From contig NZ_CP180210.1 in the NCBI RefSeq assembly GCF_047556435.1, forward strand, positions 3,410,001-3,474,000: a stretch of 64,000 bases of DNA, written 5' to 3'. The DNA comes from Alteromonas sp047556435 (GTDB lineage: Bacteria; Pseudomonadota; Gammaproteobacteria; Enterobacterales; Alteromonadaceae). A program made the translations under genes and the position numbers. Numbering within the stretch: position 1 is the stretch's first letter; every line of letters begins with the position of its first letter. The notes below the pieces were generated by a model that saw nothing but the letters and a program-made list of their open reading frames with translations, had not been told where the DNA came from and ran no database searches. Positions 53,305 to 62,785 of this stretch are shown piece by piece.

Positions 53305-53693
53305 AGTCAGTTTTTTGTTGTGACGGCCAGCCAGATCCCGGCATCGGGTACCACGCTTTTCAGGTCTGCAGGCAAAGCCACACCATGCCGACGCAAGTCA
53401 TTTTTGCCGGGTATTGTGTCACCGGCTCAACGCTTCAATACCTTTTTCAACTAAGGTCGCAGTAAATACAAAGCGTAACTGTCTGATGTGCCTCATGCCC
53501 CCATCCTTTATTAATAACAGGTAAGTCAGAGTCAATTTTATGGTAGCCGAAATTTCGTTTCGACTTAGCATTCGAGTTACCATAATTATTGAACATGAGT
53601 TCAGTTACATCTGGCTCTAAACTCCTGTAATTTTTACTTCGCTAAGCAATACAGACTTAGCGGAATATGGAATCGTAGTAAAAAGGAAATGGA
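53305..53693. other. Intergenic stretch before the double-glycine peptide
   Basis: No ORF with support. It must contain the promoters of the leftward MipA/OmpV gene and the rightward peptide gene. Some GC-rich sequence (53,320-53,460) may be decayed coding DNA. Confidence 0.4.
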
Positions 53694-53867
53694 ATGAGAG
53701 AACTCAATGTTGACGAAACGAATGAAATTAGTGGCGGAATAGTAGCGCTATACTGGGTAGGCGTAGGCGCGGTTTGGGCTTACCGCTCATACAAAACGGT
53801 AAGGTTTGTTTCGCAAGCAATGGCTGGCGGCGCCTTATATGACGGTGCCAAGTCAATGATCCCCTAG
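53694..53867 (+). CDS. Microcin/bacteriocin-like double-glycine peptide precursor
   Basis: 57 codons with AAAAGGAAA upstream. Leader MRELNVDETNEISGG is a textbook double-glycine leader (EL..E..ISGG). The predicted mature peptide, 42 residues, is rich in Gly, Ala, Val and aromatic residues (IVALYWVGVGAVWAYRS) with a GxxxG-like MAGGALYDGAK, as in pore-forming class II microcins. Secretion would need a C39-type peptidase-ABC transporter, which is not in the window. The next gene, 49 bp on, is a candidate immunity protein. Confidence 0.65.
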   Translation: MRELNVDETNEISGGIVALYWVGVGAVWAYRSYKTVRFVSQAMAGGALYDGAKSMIP

Positions 53868-53916
53868 CCGCAATAGCGTACGGCAAGGTCCGTACGCTCA
53901 TTTCTGGAGCGTAACG

Positions 53917-54219
53917 ATGCGTATAAATGAAAGTCGTTGTCCGTGCTGCCAAAGTAATATAGGACTGCACATGAAATCAAAGCTATTAGTACGCGAGACC
54001 ATTACATGCCAAACCTGTGACACTACGTTAACTGTCAGTATTTTTTCAGCAGTACTCGCAACCTGTATTTTGGGAGTGCCGGCCTGGCTTCTATTCGACG
54101 AACTCTTTGCAGTTGCCGATATCCACCACTATTTGAAGCTTTTTTTAGGCTTCAGTGTTTGTATGTGCACGGCACGACTTGGTTTTCCATTCACCACACT
54201 TGCCCAGGTAAGGCGCTGA
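53917..54219 (+). CDS. Small zinc-ribbon membrane protein next to peptide gene
   Basis: 100 aa; GGAG before the ATG. Opens MRINESRCPCCQSNIGLH. CPCC and CQTC (about 25 residues later) form a zinc-ribbon, followed by two membrane helices (about 42-60 and 70-88). Same strand as, and close behind, the double-glycine peptide. A role as its immunity or processing partner is inferred from position only. Confidence 0.55.
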   Translation: MRINESRCPCCQSNIGLHMKSKLLVRETITCQTCDTTLTVSIFSAVLATCILGVPAWLLFDELFAVADIHHYLKLFLGFSVCMCTARLGFPFTTLAQVRR

Positions 54220-54546
54220 AGGTTTGCCTTTTGTATTCAGCGCTCACCCACAAATTGGCCTCGCGAGGGCTTTTAGCTGGCAACAACCTGACCATGGATT
54301 AAGGACGACTGCCATTTCCTGAGAACCCTGCCTTGCAACTGCATGCTTCAGGACTCGCTGAGTGACTGTAGACGTATTCGCACCTTCCTTAACGCTGAGG
54401 TTTCAGACATTTATCTCTGTGCATATTTCAATTCCAATTACGAAAAAATACATAAACAGACGAATGCCGGATAAAGGCAAAATACAGACTCTGTATCCAC
54501 ACTGAAAAACGTTATACTTACGCACAAATAGTTGAGGGAAAACAGA
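54220..54546 (+). other. Intergenic, DUF3010 promoter
   Basis: No gene seen. A good -10 box TATACT lies at about 54513, upstream of the DUF3010 gene, with no convincing -35. Confidence 0.4.
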
Positions 54547-54987
54547 ATGAAAGTCTTTGGTGTAGATCTAAAAGGTAATGAGGCGACATTGTGTCTGTTG
54601 TCGTTAGTCGATGGTGTGTTTCATATTCCCGATTGCCGAACCCGCCGTTTAACGTTGGCAGATACCAGCGCTAAGGGTCTGAAAAACTTTCAGAGCACGT
54701 TCGCTAAGTTGGTTGCTGATTACAAAGTTGATGCTGTGATCATTCGTCAGCGGCAGAGTAAAGGTAAATTTGCGGGAAGTGCAATTGGTTTTAAACTTGA
54801 GGCAGCAATTGAACTTATTGCGGATTTAGACGTTGTTGTCCTTGGGACAACAGAAATCAAAGAGTCGTTGCGCAAAAATCCTCTAGCAGTGCCGTTTTCT
54901 GAGACAGGCCTGAAGCAGTTTCAGGAGCCGGCATTCATTACAGCTTATGCATGGCTGATGAAAAATAACTACGCCCCTGACCATTAA
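54547..54987 (+). CDS. DUF3010 family protein
   Basis: 146 aa from ATG 54547 (GAGGGAAAA upstream). MKVFGVDLKGNEATLCLLS is the opening strand pair of an RNase H/actin-like fold, followed by VDAVIIRQRQSKGKFAGSA and VVLGTTEIKESLRKN. Conserved in Alteromonadales and Vibrionales, function unknown. Confidence 0.85.
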   Translation: MKVFGVDLKGNEATLCLLSLVDGVFHIPDCRTRRLTLADTSAKGLKNFQSTFAKLVADYKVDAVIIRQRQSKGKFAGSAIGFKLEAAIELIADLDVVVLGTTEIKESLRKNPLAVPFSETGLKQFQEPAFITAYAWLMKNNYAPDH

Positions 54988-55097
54988 AACATTAGCAGTA
55001 AGCTGCATGACTGTAATACGACTGCGAATTAGCCTCGGAGGCCTTGGGCATACTATTTAAAGTCACGGATTTGGCACTACTGTTAAAATTCGGCACG

Positions 55098-55119
55098 GAC
55101 TCTGGGGCCAGAGTCTTTT
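55098..55119 (+). terminator. Possible terminator after DUF3010
   Basis: GACTCTGG / CCAGAGTC hairpin followed by TTTT, 110 bp past the stop. Confidence 0.55.
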
Positions 55120-55365
55120 CATAAGCTTGCTTCAGAGAGTTACCTTAAGCACAGCAAGAAAACAGATACTTCAGATTCCCCTAAGCTTACTTCAGCTCTC
55201 AACTAAGATATCGGCCATCATCATAAAGCCAGGCTCTAAACATCCCGTACAACCCCAAATTTTACGGGCACACCACTATTTGGCGACATTTTAGTCACAT
55301 TCGCTCTGCTAGCATCTCACAGATGTATTCATCCCTGACCGTAACTACCTGAAGAGGCTGGCAAT

Positions 55366-55422
55366 ATGAGCAAACAATTGATGAAAAAATCGTGTTTACC
55401 CCAGATAGGGATAACACTATGA
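55366..55422 (+). CDS. 18-codon upstream ORF coupled to TonB receptor
   Basis: ATG with GAAGAGG 6-8 bp upstream. It encodes MSKQLMKKSCLPQIGITL and stops at TGA, which overlaps the receptor's ATG as ATGA (55419-55422). This is the geometry of translational coupling and suggests a leader ORF that controls receptor synthesis. Confidence 0.55.
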   Translation: MSKQLMKKSCLPQIGITL

Positions 55423-57803
55423 CCAGATTATTGAAAAGCGTTTCAAGTTTGATTCTGTGGGCAGCCATTTTACTTATCCCACATGTTGTCTATGCAGCAG
55501 AAGCCCCCGGCGCGCTGACTTTTGTTGTCAAAAACCAAAATAATCAACGCCCGCTGTCAGGAGCTCAAATCACAATTAAAGAGCGGGAAACCGATTCTAC
55601 GCAAACATCGGTAACCAACGAGCAAGGTCGGTTAGTCATTGAACAACTCGATCCTGGTTTATACTCAGTGAACATATCAAAAGACGGGTTTGGGTCATTG
55701 TTTGAGCCAAGTATTCGCGTAATTACCCGCAAAAACGTCAAATTAGAATTCGAACTTAGCGAATTCGCAATAGAGGTTGTGGAAGTCCGGGCGCAACAGA
55801 CCGATATCTCTGCGTCAGGTTCACGTACCTATCTTGACAGAGAGGCCCTGCGAAGTGCAGTTGGTGGGGGAGCAGATCCACTTCTTTCATTGGATGGCTT
55901 ACCGGGTCTGGCCTCTGCCAGTGAATTCGCTAGCTTTAGCGTTCGCGGACGTGGCCCACGAGATAACTTACTTTTCGTCGATGATTTCCCCTTTGATAAA
56001 GCCATACACTTCGATGCCACACTCGGTGAAGAAGAGGATGTTGGTGGTGGAGGCCGTTTCTCTATCTTTGCGCCTAATGTAATCAGCGGAGCGGAATTTT
56101 CACCAGGCGGTTGGGAGGCAGCGTACGGCGGACGTGCGGCATCGCTTCTCAAACTAGACGTTGCAGATGGCAACCCCAGCCCATCAGCAAGTTTCCGGTA
56201 TGATCTCGCGGGCTATGAGATTGGCTATGATGGTCCGGCAGGTATTACTGAAGATGCGACTATGCTTGTATCGGCGCGACGGCTTGATTTCGGCCAATTG
56301 TTCGAGACGATCGAGGAACTGGATATCGGCGACCCCGTGCTTCGCGATGTCATTGTTAAATCTGTTGTACCAATCAATCAGGAACATACCGTAGAGGTTT
56401 TGCTGATGGATACGTATGAGGAGTATACCCGGGATGTGACGCATGTTGCTGAGTCGCCTAATTTCGAAGATGTCGCGCTGCAATATTCAGAGCAAGATAG
56501 CGATTTATATGGTCTGACACTGCGCTCGCTGATTGGCGATGACGCTGTCTGGACGAATAAGGTTTACTATCGCAGAAGCGATAAGGTGAGTTCGGAAGGT
56601 GAGGCTTTCCCTGACCTAGTCCCAGCGGATTCGCCTGCATCCAGTTATCCTGTGCGAGAAAATATTTTGACTGTTAACGAGGGTGAGAAAGAAATTGGCT
56701 GGCGAAGCGATTTTGAAACCTCGAATAAGTGGGGTCTGTTCAGTACGGGCTTAAGGGTTACGCAAATTGAGCTGGACTACAGCACCTTGCTGGATGGCGA
56801 CTGGAACCGTTATGTGTACGACGACGATGACTTCAGATCTTCACCAGAACAACGTTATATTGTCCTGACTCCGGAAAATATCAATGCCTCAACAACTCAG
56901 AAGAACACGAGCTATGCCGGCTATGTCGATCAAATCTTTGAAGTTGGCGACTGGGACTTCAGAACTGGCCTGCGGGCAGAACGGGATGGCTTTGCAGACG
57001 AAAGCGTCGTATCCCCAAGGTTCAGTATAAATTGGAGACCAGACAACGACGTGAGATATTTTGCAACGGCAGGACTATTCCACCAATCACCACGATTTTT
57101 AGAGCTCGCGGCTGACGAATCAAACAATCTGAAAAATGAAAAGATTATGCATAGCAGTATCGGCTTTCAATATTTCCCGTACACCAACTGGTCATTGTTG
57201 ACTGAAGTGTATTATCAGGACCTCGACAATCTGGTAGTGGATCTTGACAGAGCGAACGGCACATTTGCCAACATCGGTGAGGGAAATTCCTATGGCGTGG
57301 ATGTTGTTATCAATGGCACCATCCTGGAAGGCCTTTACGCTACTGCCACTTATTCCTACAATGATGCGGTTATTGACAGGAAGGACGGCCGCGGCGAGGT
57401 CGCAGCAGAGTTTAATCGGGAACATGTTGCCACCCTCGGTTTAACCTGGGAAATCAACGATCGTTGGAAGGTCGCAGCTCGCTACAAATACCTCTCCGGC
57501 AGACCCGATGACGAGTTTATTATTCACGCCGATGTGTTGGGGCCTGGGCAACCTCTTCGTTATTCTAAAGAAATCACTGAGCGCAACGTGGGTCGCAAAA
57601 GCGGTTCCGGCTTGTTAAACGTCCGCGTTGATTACCGCCGCGCAGTGGGGCCCGTTGATATCACAGCGTTCCTTGACGTCATCAATGTGACAGAAGCCTC
57701 CACCAGCGATGACAGCGAGTTTGACTATCGCAGAGGCGTACAGGTTGAGGATGGTGGCGAAGCGGAACCGCTGATAGGTCTTCGCCTGGATTATGCCTGG
57801 TAA
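55419..57803 (+). CDS. TonB-dependent receptor with carboxypeptidase-like N-domain
   Basis: About 794 aa, outer membrane. Signal peptide MTRLLKSVSSLILWAAILLI (cut near YAA). A carboxypeptidase-regulatory-like beta domain (about 30-110: RPLSGAQITIKERE, NEQGRLVIEQLDPGLYSV) precedes a plug with SLDGLPGLASASEFASFSVRG and the barrel, ending LIGLRLDYAW (terminal aromatic). Substrate unknown. The following response regulator and kinase lie 13 and 3 bp apart, so the three form an operon. Start chosen by the overlap with the upstream ORF; the frame also extends to 55392. Confidence 0.88.
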   Translation: MTRLLKSVSSLILWAAILLIPHVVYAAEAPGALTFVVKNQNNQRPLSGAQITIKERETDSTQTSVTNEQGRLVIEQLDPGLYSVNISKDGFGSLFEPSIRVITRKNVKLEFELSEFAIEVVEVRAQQTDISASGSRTYLDREALRSAVGGGADPLLSLDGLPGLASASEFASFSVRGRGPRDNLLFVDDFPFDKAIHFDATLGEEEDVGGGGRFSIFAPNVISGAEFSPGGWEAAYGGRAASLLKLDVADGNPSPSASFRYDLAGYEIGYDGPAGITEDATMLVSARRLDFGQLFETIEELDIGDPVLRDVIVKSVVPINQEHTVEVLLMDTYEEYTRDVTHVAESPNFEDVALQYSEQDSDLYGLTLRSLIGDDAVWTNKVYYRRSDKVSSEGEAFPDLVPADSPASSYPVRENILTVNEGEKEIGWRSDFETSNKWGLFSTGLRVTQIELDYSTLLDGDWNRYVYDDDDFRSSPEQRYIVLTPENINASTTQKNTSYAGYVDQIFEVGDWDFRTGLRAERDGFADESVVSPRFSINWRPDNDVRYFATAGLFHQSPRFLELAADESNNLKNEKIMHSSIGFQYFPYTNWSLLTEVYYQDLDNLVVDLDRANGTFANIGEGNSYGVDVVINGTILEGLYATATYSYNDAVIDRKDGRGEVAAEFNREHVATLGLTWEINDRWKVAARYKYLSGRPDDEFIIHADVLGPGQPLRYSKEITERNVGRKSGSGLLNVRVDYRRAVGPVDITAFLDVINVTEASTSDDSEFDYRRGVQVEDGGEAEPLIGLRLDYAW

Positions 57804-57816
57804 GGGAGTTCAAAAC

Positions 57817-58518
57817 ATGGGTCATGCTTTTTCCGCAACGCCAGTAAGAGTATTGGTAGTAGAAGATAATCGCGACATCTGTGCGAATATCGCCACCTAT
57901 CTGGAAAAGCATGACTACATACTGGATTTTGCCTATGACGGAATCAGCGCAATGCATCTGGCATTAACGAATCCATACCATGTTATTGTGCTGGATGTAA
58001 TGCTTCCGGGCATGGATGGTCTGACTTTCTGCCATAGGCTTAGGCAAGATGCCAACAATGAGACTCCCGTGTTAATGCTGACGGCGAGGGACAAGCTTGA
58101 CGATAAGCTGAGCGGGTTCGCGGCAGGAACAGATGATTACATGGTAAAGCCCTTCGCGCTTCAGGAACTCCATGTTCGAATTCAGGCTCTGTACAGGCGT
58201 AGCCAGGGTAAATCCGACAACCTGTTGACCGTCAGTGATTTAACGATGAATAAATCAACGATGCAAGTGCACCGGGCGGGACAGCGGATCGATCTCAACC
58301 CTGCCTGCATAAAACTGCTTCAGCGATTAATGGAAAGCTCTCCGGGTGTTGTCACTCGCGACGAGCTTGAAACCTTATTGTGGGGGGACGAACCTCCTGA
58401 CGGTGATGCCCTGCGTTCACATTTTTACAAACTGCGACAAGCGGTTGACAGACCCTTCAAGATCCCGCTAGTTCATACCGTGCATAAGATTGGTTACAGA
58501 ATAGCGGAGAATGCGTAG
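57817..58518 (+). CDS. OmpR-family response regulator
   Basis: 233 aa from ATG 57817 (AAGGGAG upstream). Receiver domain with VLVVEDNRDIC (acidic pair), VIVLDVMLPGMDG (phospho-Asp) and MLTARD, YMVKPFA (Thr/Lys). A C-terminal winged helix (about 135-233) has GVVTRDELETLLWGDE and HTVHKIGYRI. It follows the receptor by 13 bp and likely regulates it. Confidence 0.95.
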   Translation: MGHAFSATPVRVLVVEDNRDICANIATYLEKHDYILDFAYDGISAMHLALTNPYHVIVLDVMLPGMDGLTFCHRLRQDANNETPVLMLTARDKLDDKLSGFAAGTDDYMVKPFALQELHVRIQALYRRSQGKSDNLLTVSDLTMNKSTMQVHRAGQRIDLNPACIKLLQRLMESSPGVVTRDELETLLWGDEPPDGDALRSHFYKLRQAVDRPFKIPLVHTVHKIGYRIAENA

Positions 58519-58521
58519 GTT

Positions 58522-59754
58522 ATGTACCGACGAAGTTTACGGACCCGGGTGGCAATTGCATTCGCTTTGTGCGTAGCTGTGCTAAGCGTAGCCTGGGGCT
58601 TCGCGTTCTTTGCTGCAATCAAGTTAACTGAAGACCATGTACTGCAGCGACAACTGGAATATGCTGCCCGAACCTATCCAGATTTACGTACCCACCTGCG
58701 AGGATATGATAACGCTGCGGATTTGCCACAGCCTCTCAGGGAGTGGGCGCAATCAAACCCCGCACAAGGAATTTACGAATTCGAACCTGAGGAGCTGCAT
58801 GTTGCAGTGGTGCCCTCCAGCAAAGGACAGTCAGACGCATTTGTCGTGTTCGACGTAGCAGAAATTGAGGCGGCATCCGCTGATGACTGGTGGTGGCTAT
58901 TGATTATAAGTGTCGCCGTTGGCACGCTCGGCTTGCTTGGGTTCGGTTTGGGTGTGATCGTCATGCGCCAGGCTGTGGCTCCGGTTGCGGAACTCGCTGA
59001 TGTGGTCGCTGACATCGACTTAGAACATTTATCAGATAAAGATCACAAACGTATCGCCTCCCAGCGATTCGGCGATGATGAGGTTGGCGTTCTTGCTGAA
59101 GCCATCGAGAAAACGCTTGAGCGCATTAGTGCTTTTGTGGCAAGAGAGCGATACTTTACCGATTCAGCCAGCCATGAATTGCGTACGCCAATTACAGTTA
59201 TCACTGGCGCTCTTGAGCTGTTAGAGCAAAGTAACCTCTCTGCCGATGATGAAAGAGTCATAGATCGCGTAAGACGCGCTACCATTGATATGAAAACAAC
59301 AATTGAGATGTTTTTGTGCCTGGCCCGCGAGAATGACGACGCATTGAATGACGAGCATTTTTTGGTCAAACCTATCGTTAGCCATGCAATAGAACAGCAC
59401 CGGCACCTGCTCGACGGCAAGTCCATTGATATCCGTGTCGATGAGCTGGCAAATCCTGGCATCTGCGGACATCCTCAGGCGTTTTCCATTGCCGTCAATA
59501 ATCTGGTTCGAAACGCGTTTGAGCATACACTTAATGGGCAAGGGCCAATCATCGTTACAGTGAAAGAGTCCGCGCTGCTGATTACTAACCGGGCACATGC
59601 GGGCGCTGAGAACATTAATCCATCAGATGAGTCGTCATCAACTCATGGTTATGGCCTGGGGCTTGGCATCGTACAAAGATTGTGTGAGCGACATGGCTGG
59701 CAGTTTTCTCTACATGCTGATGAAGGACGTGTTGCGACAAGCATTTGCTGGTGA
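58522..59754 (+). CDS. Sensor histidine kinase
   Basis: 410 aa, inner membrane. TM1 about 10-32 and TM2 about 125-150 flank a ~90-residue periplasmic sensor. HAMP-like linker, then HisKA with SASHELRTPITVITG (His about 216), an N-box in AVNNLVRNAFEH, and G-boxes in HGYGLGLGIVQRLCERHG. Its gene starts 3 bp after the response regulator. Cognate to it. Confidence 0.95.
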   Translation: MYRRSLRTRVAIAFALCVAVLSVAWGFAFFAAIKLTEDHVLQRQLEYAARTYPDLRTHLRGYDNAADLPQPLREWAQSNPAQGIYEFEPEELHVAVVPSSKGQSDAFVVFDVAEIEAASADDWWWLLIISVAVGTLGLLGFGLGVIVMRQAVAPVAELADVVADIDLEHLSDKDHKRIASQRFGDDEVGVLAEAIEKTLERISAFVARERYFTDSASHELRTPITVITGALELLEQSNLSADDERVIDRVRRATIDMKTTIEMFLCLARENDDALNDEHFLVKPIVSHAIEQHRHLLDGKSIDIRVDELANPGICGHPQAFSIAVNNLVRNAFEHTLNGQGPIIVTVKESALLITNRAHAGAENINPSDESSSTHGYGLGLGIVQRLCERHGWQFSLHADEGRVATSICW

Positions 59755-59971
59755 AAGAAGCGTCTTTTGCCGCAAACATCGAATTGCAGCCACTGCCATT
59801 TCTACCTGCCACTTAATATTTTTCAAACCAGTTTAGCGACCTTTCTAAGTATCAAATAACGCGAAATATCAGTTTATTGATTTTTATCCACAGAAAAGTG
59901 ATACCGTGGAAGTATCCTGTCACGGAAACTCAACGGCCCGTGACTTTTGACGACCTCGGAAAGCAACGTAC

Positions 59972-60829
59972 ATGAGACAATTCAAAGTTTTTCACCAGAC
60001 TATTTATGAATATTCCGAGCAAGTCCAGCTGGCGGCACATACACTCAGGCTGAGGCCTCGTGAAGATCACGATCAGCACATTGAGTCTTCGACACTGGAT
60101 ATCAGCCCGTCTGCAAACCTGCGATGGCATAGTGACGTGGAAAGCAATTCGGTAGCCATCGCGACGTTTTCTGAGCCCACAAACCGGTTACTTATTGAGA
60201 GCACGGCGATAGTTCAGAAATACGATGTGATGCCATATGACTTTTTAATTGCCGATTACGCCGTCACCTACCCGTTTACGTATCCGCCCGAGGATTGTAT
60301 AACCCTGACACCCTATTTGCACGGTGGTAATACACAAAACGACCCACTGTTAGACAACTGGATTCACGATGTTTGGGTTAAAGACCAGCCGGTTGAGACA
60401 TTTGAACTGCTGCTGTTATTAAACCAGCAGATTTATAATTCAATTCATTATACCGTCAGAGAAGATGAAGGGGTGCAGACGACAGAAACCACCTTAACGA
60501 CCAAAACAGGGTCGTGCCGCGACCTGGCCAGCTTGTACATTGACGTTGTCCGTCACCTTGGCTTCGCCGCCCGGTTTGTCAGCGGTTATGTGTATATGGA
60601 GTCAACAGAAAACTTACCCGAAACGACCCACGCCTGGGCAGAGGTTTTCATTCCTGGCGCAGGGTGGAAAGGTTTTGACCCTACCCATGGATGCTTAGTC
60701 GGAGCAAACCATATTACGGTTGCGGTAAGCCGCTTACCTGAACTGGTACCGCCCGTTTCAGGGGCTTTTTGGGGGTTGCCCGGCTCATCATTAACGGTAA
60801 ATGTGTGGACCTCCGAACTGAAGTCATAA
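59972..60829 (+). CDS. Transglutaminase-like cysteine protease-fold protein
   Basis: 285 aa. The N-terminal beta domain (FKVFHQTIYEYSEQVQLAAHT) matches Transglut_N. The core has KTGSCRDLASL (catalytic Cys), ETTHAWAEVFI (His) and GWKGFDPTHG (Asp). Cytoplasmic, no signal peptide. Such proteins are often found beside circularly permuted ATP-grasp and alpha-E genes, which are not here. Function unknown. Confidence 0.9.
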   Translation: MRQFKVFHQTIYEYSEQVQLAAHTLRLRPREDHDQHIESSTLDISPSANLRWHSDVESNSVAIATFSEPTNRLLIESTAIVQKYDVMPYDFLIADYAVTYPFTYPPEDCITLTPYLHGGNTQNDPLLDNWIHDVWVKDQPVETFELLLLLNQQIYNSIHYTVREDEGVQTTETTLTTKTGSCRDLASLYIDVVRHLGFAARFVSGYVYMESTENLPETTHAWAEVFIPGAGWKGFDPTHGCLVGANHITVAVSRLPELVPPVSGAFWGLPGSSLTVNVWTSELKS

Positions 60830-61018
60830 CGTTTATCGCCAGTCCCGTTGTGATATTTCTGCAACGTCATGGGAGGTAGCTCATCGACAATTGTCGTCGC
60901 CTGTTTGTTATTGGTGCGCCTGCATCCCCGATATCCCTTCCAATGCTTTCAATTGCTCACACAAAGCCCACAGTAATCAAGTACAATACCCGAAAGTGAG
61001 ATTTTGAGGAAAGCCAAC

Positions 61019-62023
61019 GTGGCCTTACAGTGGTTTCCGGGGCACATGCATAAAGCCCTGAAAGAGATAAAAGAGTCGTTAAATCAGGTAGATATTCTGA
61101 TTGAAGTATTGGACGCCCGTATTCCCTATTCCAGCGAAAACCCGGAAATAGCAAAGATCCGAGGCGATAAGCCTTGCCTGAAAATTCTCAATAAATTCGA
61201 TTTGGCAGACCCGCAAATCACGCGACAATGGCAGGATGAACTGGAGAGTCAGCGTGGCGTATTCACCATCACCACTTCAAGTGATAAGCCCGCAGACACC
61301 AAGCAAATCATCCCGCTTATTCGCGAGCACTGCGCGGGTAAAGATGCCTCGGTAAAATCGATCAACGCGATGATCACGGGTATTCCCAATGTGGGAAAAT
61401 CGACGCTTATCAACATTCTGGCCGACCGCATCATTGCGAAAACAGGTAACGAGCCCGCCGTCACCAAAAGCCAGCAGCGCATTAATCTGGGCAGTGGGAT
61501 CGTACTGTACGACACCCCTGGCGTGCTGTGGCCAAAGCTGGAAAACCCAAACTCTATTTATCGCCTGGCGGCCTCTGGTGCAGTGAAGAACACGGCAATG
61601 GAATTTGATGATGTTGGTTTTTTCGCGGCCGACTATCTGATAAAAGCCTATCCAGAACTAATGAAAACCCGCTACAAACTTGACGAGTTACCGGATACCG
61701 AACTGGAATTTCTGGAAGCCGCCGCAAAGCAACGTGGCGCTATTATGCGCGGTGGCCGGGTTAATTTACATAAGATCTGCGAGGTGCTGATAACAGAACT
61801 GCAGTCTGGAAAGCTTGGCCGTATTAGCCTTGAAACGCCTGAGATGGTTGCGCAGGAAAAAGTGGAAATGGCAGCAGCCGCAGAGAAAAAAGCAGCGGAC
61901 AAAGCAAAACGCAAGCAGCGGTTTAAAGACGGTTCAGCAACCCCGGATAAGCGTGACCGGAAGGAAAAGCGAACCGAAAAACGTGAAGCACAAAGCAAGC
62001 GGATGAAGCAGGGCCGCAGATAG
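61019..62023 (+). CDS. Ribosome biogenesis GTPase YlqF/RbgA-type
   Basis: 334 aa. The GTG start at 61019 has GAGGAAA upstream and gives MALQWFPGHMHKA, the usual opening; the frame extends to a TTG at 61004. Circularly permuted GTPase: G4 LNKFDLAD, G1 GIPNVGKST, G3 DTPGVLWP. The C-terminal ~60 residues are Lys/Arg-rich. In Bacillus RbgA completes the 50S subunit; the gammaproteobacterial homologue is less studied. Confidence 0.93.
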   Translation: MALQWFPGHMHKALKEIKESLNQVDILIEVLDARIPYSSENPEIAKIRGDKPCLKILNKFDLADPQITRQWQDELESQRGVFTITTSSDKPADTKQIIPLIREHCAGKDASVKSINAMITGIPNVGKSTLINILADRIIAKTGNEPAVTKSQQRINLGSGIVLYDTPGVLWPKLENPNSIYRLAASGAVKNTAMEFDDVGFFAADYLIKAYPELMKTRYKLDELPDTELEFLEAAAKQRGAIMRGGRVNLHKICEVLITELQSGKLGRISLETPEMVAQEKVEMAAAAEKKAADKAKRKQRFKDGSATPDKRDRKEKRTEKREAQSKRMKQGRR

Positions 62024-62349
62024 CCATCAGTACCACGTTTTTCCGCGCTCTACTTTAGTCCACGACCAGTACTTTTTAGCTTGTTACCTGGCCGGAACAG
62101 AGGTGCAGCTTCCTATCGCGCACCTTTCAGCAGCGATTGTAAGACAAAGGCAATGTAAAGCTAACAGGCTGGGTCAGGAAACATCATAATGGACATGCCG
62201 GTATATATCGCTTAGTTGCGCAAGCAATACTGACACGCTCTGCTGATAGCAACTGTTCCCTTAATTGTATGTTTGGTTACCGTTTATCGATATGAGCTTA
62301 CCGTACGAGCGCTCATCCTCTTTTACCGAATTGATAGTGTTGCTATTAG
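62024..62349. other. No gene seen
   Basis: 326 bp between convergent genes. A weak AGGTGC/GCACCT hairpin at about 62100-62130 is the only structure noticed. Confidence 0.45.
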
Positions 62350-62643
62350 CTACTGCGGACCGATGAGCCAGGGAAGTGAGGCACCCAGTAAAACAGAGGC
62401 AGCGCCGAAAGCGAACCGGGAATGGTTCATCTCGCTGCACCGCGTGTATAGAAAAATTCCTGCGCTGAAAGCAACTACCGACCAGATAGTCGCGCCTTTA
62501 AAAAATACATACATCTCGGATTGATTCAAAGAGGTGGTATAAGTTGGGCCTGCGAGCCAGCGCAGCATTAATGACACTATCACCCCAAGTATGGGTAGCA
62601 GCGTCAACATCACTACACGCTTCTTCGTTATTGCACTATCCAT
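62350..62643 (-). CDS. Small integral membrane protein, 97 aa
   Basis: MDSAITKKRVVMLTLLPILG with AAGGAT upstream (ATG 62643; GTG 62649 possible). Three hydrophobic segments (about 10-27, 46-64, 78-94). No family recognised. Confidence 0.6.
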   Translation of the reverse strand: MDSAITKKRVVMLTLLPILGVIVSLMLRWLAGPTYTTSLNQSEMYVFFKGATIWSVVAFSAGIFLYTRCSEMNHSRFAFGAASVLLGASLPWLIGPQ

Positions 62644-62785
62644 TTTCACATCCTTATAAGTTCGGCTCTGGCAAACAATGTTCGCTATGTTTTCGCATTG
62701 TGTATCACAAACTCTCCTGCCGGAGCTTTTTCCGCTGATATCGTCGCACTAACAGGCTTCCACCCACACATGCAGCAATGCCTTA

